A DNA stretch of 64,000 nt from Neogemmobacter tilapiae. Its GTDB lineage: Bacteria; Pseudomonadota; Alphaproteobacteria; Rhodobacterales; Rhodobacteraceae. Shown here one piece after another: positions 35,455 to 44,608 of the stretch (positions are counted from its first letter, which is position 1; each line of letters starts with the position of its first letter). The stretch is from positions 126,026-190,025 of the forward strand of contig NZ_BMYJ01000005.1 in assembly GCF_014652215.1 (NCBI RefSeq), written 5' to 3'. The notes under the pieces were generated by a model. That model saw only the letters and a program-made list of their open reading frames with translations, searched no databases and was not told the DNA's origin. The translations under genes were made by a program, and so were the position numbers.

Positions 35455-36273
35455 CTAGGGTTTGACGAATTTCGCGCCGCCGGTGGTTTTTCGTTCGCCC
35501 ACGCCAATACGCTTGGCGCCAGTGCCGGGTTCAGCGGCCACGCCGCCACCTTGGCGCAGTTGCGCTTTAAGCGTCGCCACCTGTTCGGGCAGTATCATAC
35601 CGAAACTGACGGTCTCACCCTCGACAACGCCAGTGCCCGAAATGATCGACACAATTCGCGAACGGCCGCCAGAACGGTCAAAAACCGGGGCCCCCGAGGT
35701 GCCGAATGTCGCCCGACAAGACAGTGCGTAAAGCCCGTCATAGCGTCCTAAAATCATGCAACGTTTTTGCCAGGAAAGATATTCCTCGCGCCCTTGGCCG
35801 TAAGATACGACGCTGATTTCCGAGTCTTGGTCGGGCAGATCGACCGAAAAGGGGGCGGCCTGGGTCGAGTCGATGCTTTGCGAAAGTTCCAGCAAGGCCA
35901 CGTCTTGGCGAACCTGGGCCACGCTCGATTTGTCGGTCGCGGCATAGCCAGCCAGAACGGCCAGCTTGGCAACCCTTGAGTCCGCAATCGAGGAGCCGTT
36001 CAGATAGCCTGCCCGAAACCCAACTTGGTCGGCACTGACCGTGGCCCCATCCTGCCAAACGCAATGGGCGGCTGTCAGCACCAGATCGCGGGCGATCAAG
36101 GTGCCCGTGCAGGTGCTTTGCAGGCGGCCGTTGCTGTAGACCTCGACCCGGCCCACGGCCTCCCATCCCAAAAGCTGATAACGGCTGGTCAATGGTGTCA
36201 GGGCGCTGTCCTGCGCCAAGGCCGGGACAGCAAGGCCAAAGATCCAAGCCAGAAGGCCTGCCCAAACTCTCAT
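35455..36273 (-). CDS. Secreted trypsin-like serine protease, copy 2
   Basis: A 272-residue chymotrypsin-fold protein with a signal peptide (ending VPALAQ), catalytic His70 (LTAAHC), Asp124 (QDVALLEL) and Ser193 (GTSGAPV), and paired cysteines. The C-terminus is a low-complexity linker ending GGAKFVKP, the same tail as the preceding paralogue. Expected in the periplasm or outside the cell. It overlaps the upstream protease gene by four bases. Confidence 0.88.
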   Translation of the reverse strand: MRVWAGLLAWIFGLAVPALAQDSALTPLTSRYQLLGWEAVGRVEVYSNGRLQSTCTGTLIARDLVLTAAHCVWQDGATVSADQVGFRAGYLNGSSIADSRVAKLAVLAGYAATDKSSVAQVRQDVALLELSQSIDSTQAAPFSVDLPDQDSEISVVSYGQGREEYLSWQKRCMILGRYDGLYALSCRATFGTSGAPVFDRSGGRSRIVSIISGTGVVEGETVSFGMILPEQVATLKAQLRQGGGVAAEPGTGAKRIGVGERKTTGGAKFVKP

Positions 36274-37106
36274 GGTGCAGTCCCGTCTGGTTTCACGAAT
36301 TTTGCGCCGCCGCCGCCACCACCCGAGATCACCCGAACAGAACCTGTTCGTCCGCCTTCCCCCCCGGCCACCATTTCTGCCTCTAGTGCGGCTCGGGCGG
36401 CGACGAGGGATTCGCCCAAAGGCGTGACAATGGCCAGCGGCTGCCCATCAAGATCAGCCTTGGCCGAGACGACAGAAACGACGCGCGCCACCCCGTCGCG
36501 GATCACAAAGACCGGTGCGCCAGAGGATCCGAAATCGACATTGCAGGACAGGATCAGCGTGCCGGACTGGCGGGCCAGAACCTTGCATTCCTCTTGCAGG
36601 GATGGCGCGTCATTGCGGTCATGGGCGTAGGACACGACATTCACCAGATCACCCTTGCGCGGCTTTTCATCGGTTTCATAGGGCACGACGCCGGGCAAAA
36701 GGATGGGCTGATCGAGTTCGATCAAGGCCAGATCATAAACCACGCGTTCCACCCGCTCGGCCCCTTCATAGGCGAATTCCGGATGGGGTACGGCGCGGCG
36801 GCCTTGCCGATAAGCCAAGGCCTGCCCGTTGCGCCAGCCCGCCAGAAACTCGATCTGATCGGCTGAAATCCTTTCGCCGGTTTGCATGTCGAAGAGGCAG
36901 TGTCCTGCCGTCAACACGATCTGAGGCGTGATCAGGGCGCCTGTGCAAAACCCCTGCTTGCCGATGTTAAGCCGACCAACTGCCGACCAGCCGCGCACAT
37001 CATCCCCTGTGTCCAGACGACGCAATTCAGCCGCGTCTTGGGCGAGAATCGGTGCCGCCAGAGCGGCCAGACAAAGCAGGGTCAGAAGCAACCTGCGGTA
37101 CACCAT
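36270..37106 (-). CDS. Secreted trypsin-like serine protease, copy 1
   Basis: A 278-residue chymotrypsin-fold protease with a signal peptide (ALAAPILAQ), His69 (LTAGHC), Asp125 (VYDLALIEL) and Ser195 (GSSGAPVF). The C-terminal Gly-rich linker leads to GGAKFVKPDG. Clearly related to the next gene, so this is a tandem duplication. ATG at 37106 begins the signal peptide. Specificity is not evident. Confidence 0.88.
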   Translation of the reverse strand: MVYRRLLLTLLCLAALAAPILAQDAAELRRLDTGDDVRGWSAVGRLNIGKQGFCTGALITPQIVLTAGHCLFDMQTGERISADQIEFLAGWRNGQALAYRQGRRAVPHPEFAYEGAERVERVVYDLALIELDQPILLPGVVPYETDEKPRKGDLVNVVSYAHDRNDAPSLQEECKVLARQSGTLILSCNVDFGSSGAPVFVIRDGVARVVSVVSAKADLDGQPLAIVTPLGESLVAARAALEAEMVAGGEGGRTGSVRVISGGGGGGAKFVKPDGTAP

Positions 37107-37174
37107 CCTGCCCCTCCTCGAGCGCGGCCACTTGCCGGGCCTTGGGCTGAATGTCGCTTGCCCATCAGATTCGA

Positions 37175-38470
37175 TCAAGTGCTTTCGGCAAGGGCTTTGG
37201 GGCGGGGGCCGCCGTTGGCCCAGTCGATCAATTCGACGGTGTGGACGATGGGTATCCGCGTTCCCGAGCCGATCTGCATCATGCAGCCCAGATTTCCGGC
37301 AGCGATGATCTGGGGTTCAAGGGCGTGAAGGGTGGCGACTTTTCGGTGTTTGAGTTCGGCGGACAGGCCGGGCTGCAAAAGATTGTAAGTGCCCGCCGAG
37401 CCGCAGCAGAGATGGGGATTTTCGGGGGTGAGGACGGTGAAACCGGCCTTGCGCAGCAGGTCGGAGGGCAGGGTTTTGATCCGCTGGCCATGTTGCAGGG
37501 AACAGGCGGAATGATAGGCGACGCGCAGGGGTTCGGTGGACTGGCCCTTGGGGGCAAGGTCGGTCAGCACTTCGCTGACATCGCGGGCGAGGCTCGCGAC
37601 AAGGGCGGCGTCCCGAGCGATTTCGGGGTCATTGCGGAACATATGACCATAGTCCTTGACCGTTGTGCCGCAGCCCGAGGTGTTGATGACAATGGCGTCC
37701 AGCGCGCCTTGGCGATAGGCTGCGGCAAAAGCCTTGATCTGGGACTTGGCATGGCTGTGGGCCAAGTCTGCCTTGCCCATGTGATGGGTCAGCGCGCCGC
37801 AGCAGCCTTGGCCTTCGGCAATGACAACCTCGCAGCCTAGGCGGGTCAGAACGCGGATGGTGGCGTCGTTGATATCGGTGTTCAGCGCCTTTTGGGCGCA
37901 GCCGGTCATCAGGGCGATACGCTTTCGTTGCGCGCCTTGGGGGGCAAAGGTCTGCGGGTCATCGTTGCGGCTGACGGGCGGCAGCCTTGCCGGGGCCATG
38001 TCCAGCATAGCGCGCAGGCGGGCGTCTGGAACAAGGCCCCGGAAGGGGCGGGCCAGACGGGCGGCGAACAGGGCAAGACGAAAGCGGGTGGGATAGGGGA
38101 TGATGCGGGCCAGCGTGGCGCGCAGCAGGCGGTCCATCAGGGGACGTTTGTAGGTTTTCTCGATATGGGCGCGGGCGTGATCGACGAGGTGCATGTAGTG
38201 GACGCCGGAAGGACAGGTCGTCATGCAGGAAAGGCAGGACAGGCAGCGGTCAACATGCTTGACGGTCTGGGCATCGGCGGGACGGCCCTGTTCCAGCATG
38301 TCCTTGATCAGGTAAATGCGGCCGCGTGGGCTGTCGAGTTCATCGCCAAGGATTTGATAGGTGGGGCAGGTGGCGGTGCAAAAGCCGCAATGGACGCAGG
38401 ACCGCAGGATCTGATTGGCGCGGGCCGTGCCGGGGTCTTGCAACTGTGCAGGGGTGAAATGGGTTTGCAT
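37175..38470 (-). CDS. glcF: Glycolate oxidase iron-sulfur subunit GlcF
   Basis: Electron-transfer subunit of the membrane-associated glycolate oxidase. At 431 residues it has two 4Fe-4S clusters near the N-terminus (CVHCGFCTATCPTYQ and CLSCLSCMTTCPSGV) and the paired CCG domains of this family (GCCGALTHHMGKADLA, PHLCCGSAGTYNLLQ). It abuts glcE directly. The catalytic FAD subunit gene glcD, usually first in this operon, is not next to them. Confidence 0.94.
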   Translation of the reverse strand: MQTHFTPAQLQDPGTARANQILRSCVHCGFCTATCPTYQILGDELDSPRGRIYLIKDMLEQGRPADAQTVKHVDRCLSCLSCMTTCPSGVHYMHLVDHARAHIEKTYKRPLMDRLLRATLARIIPYPTRFRLALFAARLARPFRGLVPDARLRAMLDMAPARLPPVSRNDDPQTFAPQGAQRKRIALMTGCAQKALNTDINDATIRVLTRLGCEVVIAEGQGCCGALTHHMGKADLAHSHAKSQIKAFAAAYRQGALDAIVINTSGCGTTVKDYGHMFRNDPEIARDAALVASLARDVSEVLTDLAPKGQSTEPLRVAYHSACSLQHGQRIKTLPSDLLRKAGFTVLTPENPHLCCGSAGTYNLLQPGLSAELKHRKVATLHALEPQIIAAGNLGCMMQIGSGTRIPIVHTVELIDWANGGPRPKALAEST

Positions 38471-39523
38471 CTAGGCCCCCTGCTGGGCGAACAGGCCCTT
38501 TGGATCAAACTGGTGGTAGAGGCCTTGGTTCAGCGCCTGCACCTGCGGTGAGAGGGGCAAATGGTCCTTGGCACCCCGGATGCGGATGGCATGGCCTTGG
38601 AACGAACCCAACGCCGTCCGCAGATCATGGTCGGGTTCGGTCAAAAACCAGATCAGCCCACCGCCCCAATCCATCAGATGCGCCTCGGCCCCGGCCCGTT
38701 CGATCAGCGCAGTGGCGTCCGAGGGGCGACAGATCACGCGCCAGACATCGCCCACCTGCCCGGCAAAGGGCAGAACATCGCGCAGGGCGGCCCAGTGGTC
38801 TTGCCCACCCTCGACAATCTCGGCCCCCGGCAGCAACGCGGCCAGCCGTTCCGCGCGATAGGTGACCGAGGCGGACAGGCCTTCGACCCGCACAATCGCC
38901 CCGATCCCCGGCAAATAGCCTGCCCCCGTGACGTCGTAGGGCGAACCCAGCGCCTTGGTCATGGCCGCCACCGGATCGCCCGGCACGATCAGTGTCACCA
39001 CCCGTTCCGGGCGTGGTGCCAGTTTAAAAGCCAATTCGGTGATCACCCCCAGCCGCCCCCGGCTGCCTGCAAGCAATTTCACAAGATCGTAGCCCGTCAC
39101 ATTCTTCATCACGCGCCCGCCGTTGCGGATCACCTCGCCCCGCCCATCGACAAAACGGATGCCGATCATCGCATCACGGCAGGCCCCTGCCTGCACCCGG
39201 CGCGGCCCACTGGCATTCGTGGCGGCCACGCCTCCGATGGTGGAAACCCCGTCCCGGCCGAGCAAAGGCCCCAGACGCGGCGGTTCGAACGCCAGTTGCT
39301 GGTGTTCGGCGGCAAGGGCAGCTTCGACTTGATCCAGTGGCGTTCCTGCGCGGACCACCAAAGTCAAAGCGCCGGGTTCATAAAGGCTGATGCCGGAAAG
39401 GCCGCCCGTTTCCAGTGCAAGGCCCGCCCCCGGCCCATGCCGCGTCGCCCCACCCCGCAGAGCCAAGGGCGCATCGGCGCTGCGCACCATTTCGGCCAGT
39501 TCTTCTTCGCTTTGCGGCTGCAT
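38471..39523 (-). CDS. glcE: Glycolate oxidase FAD-binding subunit GlcE
   Basis: A 350-residue FAD-binding subunit of glycolate oxidase (PCMH-type fold): APLALRGGATRHGPG near the start, GVSTIGGVAATNASGPRRVQ as the flavin-binding core, and VMKNVTGYDLVKLLAGSRG. The ATG at 39523 gives the normal length. It abuts glcF with no gap. Upstream lie two terminators belonging to amtB, so glcEF needs its own promoter. Confidence 0.92.
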   Translation of the reverse strand: MQPQSEEELAEMVRSADAPLALRGGATRHGPGAGLALETGGLSGISLYEPGALTLVVRAGTPLDQVEAALAAEHQQLAFEPPRLGPLLGRDGVSTIGGVAATNASGPRRVQAGACRDAMIGIRFVDGRGEVIRNGGRVMKNVTGYDLVKLLAGSRGRLGVITELAFKLAPRPERVVTLIVPGDPVAAMTKALGSPYDVTGAGYLPGIGAIVRVEGLSASVTYRAERLAALLPGAEIVEGGQDHWAALRDVLPFAGQVGDVWRVICRPSDATALIERAGAEAHLMDWGGGLIWFLTEPDHDLRTALGSFQGHAIRIRGAKDHLPLSPQVQALNQGLYHQFDPKGLFAQQGA

Positions 39524-39583
39524 GGGTCCTCCACCTGCCAGACTGGCGCTGATCCGTTCGCCCTGCAACCCCCCGAAAAGGCG

Positions 39584-39612
39584 AAAGGCCCTGCCGGAGG
39601 AGCAGGGCCTTT
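39584..39612 (-). terminator. Second hairpin downstream of amtB
   Basis: AAAGGCCCTGC and GCAGGGCCTTT form a perfect eleven-base stem with a seven-base loop. On the minus strand it is followed by CGCCTTTTC. It lies between amtB and glcE and is probably a back-up terminator of glnK-amtB. Confidence 0.7.
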
Positions 39613-39654
39613 GCGGGGCAGAACCGAGGGAGGAGGAACGGCCCGCCAAAGATC

Positions 39655-39680
39655 GCCGCGCCCCGGTTCTGGGGCGCGGC
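39655..39680 (-). terminator. First hairpin downstream of amtB
   Basis: GCCGCGCCCC and GGGGCGCGGC form a perfect ten-base stem with a six-base loop, seven bases beyond the amtB stop. It is the first of two hairpins in tandem. Confidence 0.65.
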
Positions 39681-39687
39681 GTGGTTC

Positions 39688-41043
39688 TTACATGTGATAG
39701 GCGCGTTCGCCGTGCGACGACAGGTCCAGACCTTCACGCTCGGCCTCTTCCTTGACGCGCAGGCCGAGGACGATATCGACCAACTTGTAGAGGACGAAAG
39801 AGGCGATGCCTGACCAGACGATGGTGACCAGCACGCCTTTGATCTGCACCATCACCTGTGCGCCGACAGTCAGATCACCATAGTCGATCCCACCAAAGGC
39901 CGCCGAGTTGACGATGCCGGTGCCGATGGCACCGATGATGCCGCCCACGCCGTGGATGCCGAACACGTCCAAGCTGTCGTCATAGTTCAGCTTGTGCTTG
40001 ACCACCGAGACAAAGAAGTAGCAGGCCACCGAAGCGACAGCGCCCAGCACGATCGAGGCCACCGGGCCGGCAAAGCCCGCCGCTGGGGTGACGGCGACCA
40101 GACCGGCAACCAAACCCGAAGCCGCACCCAGCATCGAGGCCTTGCCGCGCAGAACCAGTTCCAGCACCACCCAAGCCAGGATCGCACCGGCCGTTGCGGT
40201 AAAGGTGTTGATCATGGCCAGTGCCGCACCGCCCGTCGCTTCCAGATTGGAACCAGCGTTAAAGCCGAACCAGCCCACCCACAGCATCGAAGCACCGATC
40301 ATGGTCATGGTCATCGAGTGCGGGGCCATGTTGTCCTTGCCATAGCCGATCCGCTTGCCGATCACGATGGCACCGACCAAGGCCGCGATCCCAGCATTGA
40401 TGTGCACAACCGTGCCGCCTGCAAAGTCCAGCGCACCCCAGCCATAGATCAGACCGTCCGAGTCCCAGACCATATGGGCGATGGGGAAGTAGACGATGGT
40501 CACCCACAGCAGGCTGAACAGCATCAGCGCCGAGAATTTGATCCGTTCGGCAAAGGCACCGACGATCAGCGAGACGGTGATACAGGCAAAGGTCATCTGG
40601 AAGGCGATGAAGACGAATTCCGGAATGACGATGCCCGCGGTAAAGGTGGCGGCCATCGAGTCAATGGTGACGCCCGAAAGGAAGGCTTTGCCCAGCCCGC
40701 CCCAATAGGGCGAAGGCGCATCGCCAAAGGCCATCGAATAGCCCCAGAACGTCCAAGCGACGATCACCATGGCGGTGATGACGGTACATTGCATCAGCAC
40801 CGACAGCATGTTTTTTGAACGGACAAGGCCGCCGTAGAACAGCGCCAGACCCGGAAGGATCATGAACAGGACCAGCAGGGTCGAGGTCATCATCCAGGCG
40901 ACATCACCCTTGTCCATCACCGGCACCACTTCGGCCGCGGCCTCGGTCGCTTCAGCGGTGGCCTCCTGTGCCCAAGCGGGCAGGCCGGTCAAAAGCGACG
41001 CCGACAGCGCCCCCAGACCTGCAAGTTTTTGGTTCATCTTCAT
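39688..41043 (-). CDS. amtB: Ammonium transporter
   Basis: Trimeric inner-membrane ammonium channel. At 451 residues it has a signal-like N-terminal helix (ending PAWAQ), then eleven helices. Family signatures are FYGGLVRSKNMLSVLMQ, LDFAGGTVVHINAGIAALVG and GIHGVGGIIGAIGTGI. It follows glnK by 30 bases, the usual pairing in which GlnK blocks the channel when nitrogen is ample. Two hairpins follow the stop codon. Confidence 0.97.
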   Translation of the reverse strand: MKMNQKLAGLGALSASLLTGLPAWAQEATAEATEAAAEVVPVMDKGDVAWMMTSTLLVLFMILPGLALFYGGLVRSKNMLSVLMQCTVITAMVIVAWTFWGYSMAFGDAPSPYWGGLGKAFLSGVTIDSMAATFTAGIVIPEFVFIAFQMTFACITVSLIVGAFAERIKFSALMLFSLLWVTIVYFPIAHMVWDSDGLIYGWGALDFAGGTVVHINAGIAALVGAIVIGKRIGYGKDNMAPHSMTMTMIGASMLWVGWFGFNAGSNLEATGGAALAMINTFTATAGAILAWVVLELVLRGKASMLGAASGLVAGLVAVTPAAGFAGPVASIVLGAVASVACYFFVSVVKHKLNYDDSLDVFGIHGVGGIIGAIGTGIVNSAAFGGIDYGDLTVGAQVMVQIKGVLVTIVWSGIASFVLYKLVDIVLGLRVKEEAEREGLDLSSHGERAYHM

Positions 41044-41073
41044 TGTTCTGTCTTCCCCTTCTCCCGCCCGCGA

Positions 41074-41412
41074 TCAAAGCGCGTCGTCGTTGGTTTCACC
41101 GGTGCGCACGCGGACAGCCTGTTCCACATCCAGCACGAAAATCTTGCCGTCGCCGATCTTGTCGGTCTTGGCCGTCTTGGCGATTGTCGCCACAACCTGG
41201 TCGGCCATGGCATCGGCCACCACCGTTTCCAGCCGCACCTTGGGCACGAAGTTCACGGCATATTCCGCGCCGCGGTAGATTTCGGTGTGACCCGATTGCG
41301 AACCGAAGCCCTTGATCTCGGTCACCATCATTCCGCGCACGCCGATGGCGGTCAGCGCTTCGCGGACCTCTTCCAGCTTGAACGGTTTGATCGCTGCGAT
41401 GATAAGTTTCAC
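41074..41412 (-). CDS. glnK: Nitrogen regulatory protein P-II (GlnK)
   Basis: A 112-residue trimeric signal protein that senses 2-oxoglutarate and ATP/ADP and binds AmtB. The uridylylation site Tyr51 lies in the T-loop (HTEIYRGAEYAVNFVPK), and the B-loop is KTAKTDKIGDGKIFV. The start is GTG at 41412, which gives the exact family length; the longer open frame upstream is leader. Coupled with amtB. Confidence 0.96.
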   Translation of the reverse strand: MKLIIAAIKPFKLEEVREALTAIGVRGMMVTEIKGFGSQSGHTEIYRGAEYAVNFVPKVRLETVVADAMADQVVATIAKTAKTDKIGDGKIFVLDVEQAVRVRTGETNDDAL

Positions 41413-41536
41413 GTGCGTCCCCTTCCTTCCTGACCCGCGCAGCCTTGGATGGCCGCGATAGGGGACATCAGGAAACCGTGCTGGGATTTGAGACAAGAAA
41501 TGCCGCCCGCTTTTCAGGCTGATCTGGCGAAGAATT

Positions 41537-41559
41537 GCACAATTTTTGCACTTATGTGC
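41537..41559. promoter_or_regulatory. Repeated GCAC/GTGC words upstream of glnK
   Basis: GCAC occurs at 41537-41540 and 41548-41551, with GTGC at 41556-41559, giving a small palindrome GCAC-TTAT-GTGC. They lie about 125-150 bases before the glnK start, a plausible place for NtrC binding, but the spacing differs from the enteric NtrC site. Tentative. Confidence 0.25.
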
Positions 41560-41674
41560 GGGCATGCCTAAAAAACTGGCGGCGGAAGAATGCGAATCGC
41601 GGTCTTGGCATCTCCCCTTTTCTGCCGAAAGCGTCTAGGATCGCATAAAAGCAAGAATGGGCAGGCAGTAGGTC

Positions 41675-43909
41675 ATGGCGGGTGCAGGAAACGGGCGGGG
41701 TCGCCTTGTGGCGGATAAACGCTATGCGGGGGCGGCCAAGCCTGCGGCAAAGAAAGCCGCGCCAAAGACAGCGGCGAAGCCCAGCAAGACCCGGCGAACC
41801 AAGGCGCGGCCGAAACGGCAGCATGGGCTGATCATGGGGCTGATCGTGGGTTTCTTTAGCGCGATCTGGCGAGTGTTTTGGGGCATCACCTGGCGTTTGA
41901 CGGCGCTGGGCTGCATCATTCTGGGCAGCATCGTTGGCTATTTCTATTCGACCTTGCCGGAAATGGAGGCGCTGCTGGACGCCCGCGCGCGGGGTTCGGT
42001 GACCATGCTGGACCGCGAGGGCAAGGTTTTCGCTTGGCGCGGGGAAACCTTTGGCGGGCAGATCAGTTCGGACACGGTGTCAGATCACCTGCGGAATGCG
42101 GTGATCGCGACGGAAGATAAGCGTTTCTACGGCCATCTGGGGGTCAGCCCCCGCGGCATCGCCAGTGCCATCCGCATCAACCTGTCGGAAGGGCGGGGGC
42201 CTTTGCAGGGCAACGGCGGTTCGACAATCACCCAGCAGGTGGCCAAGCTTCTTTGCCTTGGGGTGGCCTATGATCCGGCGCAGTGGAAAAGCGAAGCCGA
42301 ATATGAGGAAGATTGCCGGGGTGGCGGCATCGTTCGCAAACTGAAGGAATTCCCCTACGCCATCGCGATGGAGTTGAAGTATTCCAAGGCCGACATTCTG
42401 ACGATCTATTTCAACCGGGCCTATCTGGGTGCGGGCGCGCGGGGTTTTGAGGCGGCGTCGCAGCGATACTTCGACAAATCGGCGAAAGATCTAACACCTG
42501 CCGAAGCGGCGATGCTGGCGGGCTTGTTGAAAGCGCCGTCGCGCTATGCGCCGACGAACAGCCTGAAGCGGGCACAGGACCGCGCGGCGGTGGTGATCGG
42601 TCTGATGCAGGATCAGGGCTATCTGACGGCGGATCAGGCGGCGGACGCCCTTTCCCGCCCTGCGAAACTGTCGCCGGCAGCGGCGGCGGACCGGGGCGGC
42701 TATTTCGCCGACTGGATCATGAAAAGCGGGCCGGATTACCTGACGCGGGACACGACTGAAGACGTGATTGCCATGACAACACTGGATCAGCGGCTGCAAA
42801 CGGCGGCCGAGGAAGGTCTGGCGGCTGCGCTGGAAGCGGCCCAGTTGAAAGAGGGGTCAAAGGCGCAGTTCGCGGTGGTTGTGATGTCGGCAGACGGCGC
42901 GGTGCGCGCGATGATCGGCGGGCGCAATCTGGATGGAAATGACAGTTTTAACCGGGCGACGCAGGCGGTGCGGCAGACAGGGTCGGCTTTCAAGCCGTTC
43001 GTCTATGCCGCGGCGATGGACTTGGGCTATAGCCCTTCGGACTATGTGCAAGACACCCCACTCTGCATCAATATCCCCGGTTCCGGCGAATGGTGCCCCG
43101 AGAACTATGATAAAAAGTTCAAAGGCATGATTACCCTGACCCAATCCCTTGCCGAAAGCCGCAACATCCCTGCGGTGCGGATTTCCGAAGCGGTGGGCCG
43201 CGATGTGGTGCGCCAAGTGGCGACCCAGTTCGGCATTGGCCGCGACATGGCCCCCGGCCCGGCGCTGGCGCTTGGCGCTTCCGAGGCGACCCTCGTCGAA
43301 ATGACCGGGGCCTATGCTGGCATTCTGAACGGCGGGCAGTTGGTGAAGCCCTACGGGCTGGCGGGTCTGCGGCTGCAAGGCGACAGTGCCCCCCTGTTCG
43401 AACAAGACACTGGCATGGGCGAGCGGGTGATCAGCGAAACAGCCGCGCAATTGCTGACCTATATGATGACCCAAGTGGTCGAGGTGGGCACCGGCAAGCG
43501 GGCGCAGATGCCGGGCTGGCAGGTGGCCGGGAAAACCGGCACGACCAGCGATGTGAAAGATGCCTGGTTCGTCGGCTATACTTCGGAATATGTGACCGGG
43601 GTCTGGATGGGCTATGACGACAACACCCCGATGAAAGGCATCAGCGGCGGCGGCCTGCCCGCCGGCATCTGGCGCGAGGTGATGACGCGCGTGCATGAAG
43701 GGCTGACGCCAAAGCCTTTGCCGCTGATCGTGCCGGAATACCGCGCGCCGCCCAATGCGGCGGCAGCACAGGGCGGTGGGCAAACACAGTATCCGGTGGC
43801 TGTGCTTCAGGATGGGACGCTGGTGCAGGTCATGCCGGATGGCACGCTGATCCCATTGCCACCGGGCGATCCGATTGCGGATCTGATGCGGCAGGAAGGC
43901 GTGAACTAA
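41675..43909 (+). CDS. Class A penicillin-binding protein (PBP1A-like)
   Basis: Bifunctional peptidoglycan synthase of 744 residues. A Lys/Ala-rich cytoplasmic tail (1-50) is followed by a membrane helix (about 51-92), a GT51 glycosyltransferase domain with catalytic Glu147 (IATEDKRFYGHLG) and GNGGSTITQQVAK, and a transpeptidase domain with Ser437 (TGSAFKPF), SRN and KTGTTSDVKDAWFVGYT. The C-terminus is a short Gln/Pro-rich tail. It ends three bases from the convergent thiQ. Confidence 0.94.
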   Translation: MAGAGNGRGRLVADKRYAGAAKPAAKKAAPKTAAKPSKTRRTKARPKRQHGLIMGLIVGFFSAIWRVFWGITWRLTALGCIILGSIVGYFYSTLPEMEALLDARARGSVTMLDREGKVFAWRGETFGGQISSDTVSDHLRNAVIATEDKRFYGHLGVSPRGIASAIRINLSEGRGPLQGNGGSTITQQVAKLLCLGVAYDPAQWKSEAEYEEDCRGGGIVRKLKEFPYAIAMELKYSKADILTIYFNRAYLGAGARGFEAASQRYFDKSAKDLTPAEAAMLAGLLKAPSRYAPTNSLKRAQDRAAVVIGLMQDQGYLTADQAADALSRPAKLSPAAAADRGGYFADWIMKSGPDYLTRDTTEDVIAMTTLDQRLQTAAEEGLAAALEAAQLKEGSKAQFAVVVMSADGAVRAMIGGRNLDGNDSFNRATQAVRQTGSAFKPFVYAAAMDLGYSPSDYVQDTPLCINIPGSGEWCPENYDKKFKGMITLTQSLAESRNIPAVRISEAVGRDVVRQVATQFGIGRDMAPGPALALGASEATLVEMTGAYAGILNGGQLVKPYGLAGLRLQGDSAPLFEQDTGMGERVISETAAQLLTYMMTQVVEVGTGKRAQMPGWQVAGKTGTTSDVKDAWFVGYTSEYVTGVWMGYDDNTPMKGISGGGLPAGIWREVMTRVHEGLTPKPLPLIVPEYRAPPNAAAAQGGGQTQYPVAVLQDGTLVQVMPDGTLIPLPPGDPIADLMRQEGVN

Positions 43910-43912
43910 AGC

Positions 43913-44608
43913 TCAACTTCCCAGATAGGTGCGCAAGGCGGGCGGTGGATTGGCAAAAAGATCGCTGGTCGGCGTGGGTGTGCAGGCGATTCCGTCGGCC
44001 ACCAAGACAGTCTGATCGGCAAAGCGCTGCGCATCGCCGGGGTCGTGGCTGACCATCATCACCAAGGCGCCCGTGTCTTGGGCAACCCCGGTCACCAAAT
44101 CCAGCATCTCGTCCTTTAGGGCGGGGCCCAGGGCGGAAAAAGGTTCATCCAGCAGCAGGATGGGCCTTGCACGCAGCAGGGCGCGCGCCAAGGCAACCCG
44201 TGCCATTTGGCCGCCGGACAAAGCGCCAGGACGACGCTGCGCCATTTCGGGCAGCCCAACCCGATCCAACGCGCGGGCGATCGAATCATGATCCTGCGTG
44301 GTCAGTCGCAGGCGGGGCGACAGACCCAGCCCGATGTTCTGCGCCACCGTTAGATGTGGGAACAGGTTCTGATCCTGAAACAACATCGTCACCGGGCGCG
44401 CGCCGGGCGGCAGCACTGCCAGATCTTGCCCTTGCCACAGGATACGCCCCTGCATTGGGGGCAGAAAGCCCGCGACGGCCAGCAGCAAGGTTGATTTGCC
44501 CGAACCCGAAGGGCCGATCACGGCCAGTTTGGCCCCTGATGCCACCGGCCAATCCGCCCGCAGGGTGAAATCACCCTGTTGCAGAACCACATCCTCAAAC
44601 CGCAGCAT
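43913..44608 (-). CDS. thiQ: Thiamine ABC transporter ATP-binding protein
   Basis: ATPase subunit that powers uptake of thiamine and its phosphates. At 231 residues it has Walker A (GPSGSGKST, 32-40), the signature ALSGGQMARVALARA, Walker B (ILLLDEPFSALGP) and the switch His in MVSHDPGDA. ATG at 44608 overlaps thiP by 14 bases. Last gene of the thiB-thiP-thiQ operon controlled by the TPP riboswitch. Confidence 0.93.
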   Translation of the reverse strand: MLRFEDVVLQQGDFTLRADWPVASGAKLAVIGPSGSGKSTLLLAVAGFLPPMQGRILWQGQDLAVLPPGARPVTMLFQDQNLFPHLTVAQNIGLGLSPRLRLTTQDHDSIARALDRVGLPEMAQRRPGALSGGQMARVALARALLRARPILLLDEPFSALGPALKDEMLDLVTGVAQDTGALVMMVSHDPGDAQRFADQTVLVADGIACTPTPTSDLFANPPPALRTYLGS

